A DNA stretch of 14,215 nt, taken from Acinetobacter sp. GTDB taxonomy: Bacteria > Pseudomonadota > Gammaproteobacteria > Pseudomonadales > Moraxellaceae. The stretch spans positions 9,228-23,442 of the forward strand of contig JAUNHS010000015.1 in NCBI GenBank assembly GCA_030523805.1, written 5' to 3'. The notes under the pieces were generated by a model. It was given only the letters and a program-made list of their open reading frames with translations, did no database searches and had not been told where the DNA came from. Both the position numbers and the translations under genes were made by a program. This document shows positions 13,421 to 14,215 of the stretch, in pieces. How positions within the stretch are numbered: the first letter of the stretch is position 1; every line of letters starts with the position of its first letter.

Positions 13421-14077
13421 ATGACAGAACAGACGCATTTACAACATCAAGTGGTGCAAACGGTTGTTTTGGTCATTCTAGAAACTGGGTTTACCTTTTT
13501 GGTCAATCATGACCCTTTATTGCAAATTCAAGCACAAAAGCTGATTGAACGCAATGCACTCATTCGTTTAAATGTTTACCCTTTTGGTGATTTATATATT
13601 CATTTTAGCGAGCAAGGTGTATTGTTTGATACGCAAAGCAATAACCGTAAAGTGTCCTTAGATGCGAGAACCAACATTTCTACGCTGTTGCAATTATTAT
13701 TTACAGGTAATGGTAAATTATTACGTCGTTTTAAAAGCGATGGCAGTGTGGACGTGTTAGATGAATTTCTTGACTTTTTGCTATTATGCACTTTACCCAA
13801 AATGATGTTGGCTTTTCCACAATGGTTTGCCAAGCAAAAAGCACCAGAACAACGTAATGTAAGCAAGAGCCGTATTAGCAATGTATTGGCTGATTTGGAA
13901 GAGAAGCGTAAGTTTATTGCGAAATTAAAGCTGGAAAATAAAGAATTAAAATATGCTCGTAAAAAAGCAATAGACCGTGCGAAAAAGTATCGTTTAGCGA
14001 TGTTTTTATCGTGGGTTGTGGCGATTGTATTTTTTGTATTGTGGTTTGTGCAGAACTATACATTGACCATTATATAA
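13421..14077 (+). CDS. Predicted tail-anchored protein with UbiJ-like (SCP2-type) N-terminal domain
   Basis: This 218-residue protein has three parts. Residues 10-135 resemble the ubiquinone accessory factor UbiJ: a leading helix (VVLVILETGFTFLVNHDP), then strand-like RLNVYPFGDLYIHFSEQGVLFD and a NISTLLQLLFTGNGKLLRRFKSDGSVDVLDEF stretch, matching UbiJ's SCP2-like lipid-binding order. Residues about 152-192 are a charged heptad-rich coiled coil. Residues 193-211 (AMFLSWVVAIVFFVLWFVQ) form one membrane span, leaving seven residues outside, so it would be C-terminally anchored with the domain in the cytosol. ATG 13421 with AGGGGAAG just upstream is preferred over an upstream ATG at 13340, which would add 27 residues with no ribosome site. 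The UbiJ match is from memory of the family pattern, not a search. Confidence 0.6.
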   Translation: MTEQTHLQHQVVQTVVLVILETGFTFLVNHDPLLQIQAQKLIERNALIRLNVYPFGDLYIHFSEQGVLFDTQSNNRKVSLDARTNISTLLQLLFTGNGKLLRRFKSDGSVDVLDEFLDFLLLCTLPKMMLAFPQWFAKQKAPEQRNVSKSRISNVLADLEEKRKFIAKLKLENKELKYARKKAIDRAKKYRLAMFLSWVVAIVFFVLWFVQNYTLTII

Positions 14078-14112
14078 ATATAACCTACTCAATCAGAGAA
14101 TAAATAATAATA

Positions 14113-14126
14113 CGATGACATCATCG
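14113..14126. repeat. Palindrome downstream of the UbiJ-like gene
   Basis: CGATGA-CA-TCATCG is a perfect 14-bp inverted repeat, 35 bp past the stop. No T-run follows, so it is more like an operator than a terminator. Confidence 0.35.
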
Positions 14127-14191
14127 CTTATTCATATCATCACGTTCATTATTTCCTATTCCCTTTTACATAAAAATGCACACAATAAAAC

Positions 14192-14207
14192 TTGACTAAT
14201 TTAGTCA
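14192..14207 (+). promoter_or_regulatory. IscR type-1-like binding palindrome overlapping a -35 at the window edge
   Basis: The core GACTAATTTAGTC (14194-14206) fits the E. coli IscR type-1 core GACTRWWWYAGTC at every position. Five of the six bases before it also fit the left flank; the right flank fits less well. The overlapping TTGACT (14192-14197) is a good -35 hexamer, as in iscR promoters. This predicts an Fe-S assembly operon (iscR first) or another IscR target just beyond 14215. The promoter -10 would lie at or past the window end. Confidence 0.6.
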
Positions 14208-14215
14208 GAATTAAT

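Overview
The window is AT-rich, gene-dense chromosomal DNA from a gammaproteobacterium, most likely family Moraxellaceae (Acinetobacter/Moraxella-like). The best evidence is the RpoH protein, whose N-terminus and RpoH box look like the Acinetobacter type, and the run rpoH - DUF423 - thiS - thiG. The GcvH and RoxA sequences fit the same family. This taxonomic call rests on remembered family resemblance, not on a search. No rRNA, tRNA, CRISPR array, transposase or phage gene is visible.

Layout. At 1-1711 are the end of a YceF-type Maf nucleotide pyrophosphatase and roxA (ribosomal protein L16 arginine hydroxylase), closed by a terminator. At 1744-4281 are rpoH, a DUF423 membrane protein, thiS and thiG, all on the + strand, closed by a bidirectional terminator. 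At 4304-4964 a short orphan HicB-like gene on the - strand is divergent from a TetR regulator (4965-5630), across an AT-rich region with promoters and palindromes. At 5735-7602 are argF with its own promoter and strong terminator, an RluA-family pseudouridine synthase, and a paired-palindrome (REPIN-like) repeat. At 7668-10653 is a tight - strand operon: ThiF/MoeB-type E1 enzyme, AarF/UbiB-family kinase, folB, and a divergent folK-like gene. At 10813-12126 are a disordered, repeat-bearing lipoprotein and a TusA-family protein. At 12201-13071 gcvH and an HU protein converge on a perfect terminator. A 349-bp gap holds an orphan hairpin. The last gene (13421-14077) is a predicted tail-anchored protein with a UbiJ-like N-terminal domain. 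The window ends in a palindrome that matches an IscR type-1 binding core.

How the parts relate. ThiS and ThiG are the sulfur carrier and the thiazole synthase of thiamine synthesis. The ThiF/MoeB protein in the opposite-strand operon is a candidate activator of ThiS. FolB and the FolK-like protein belong to folate synthesis. The AarF/UbiB kinase and the UbiJ-like protein may both serve ubiquinone synthesis although they are not adjacent. Most genes are ordinary housekeeping. The less ordinary items are the truncated HicB, the degenerate HPPK, the disordered lipoprotein, the HU with a Lys/Ala-rich N-terminal tail, the REPIN-like element, the membrane-anchored UbiJ-like protein and the IscR-like site at the edge. 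I see no convincing new multi-gene system.
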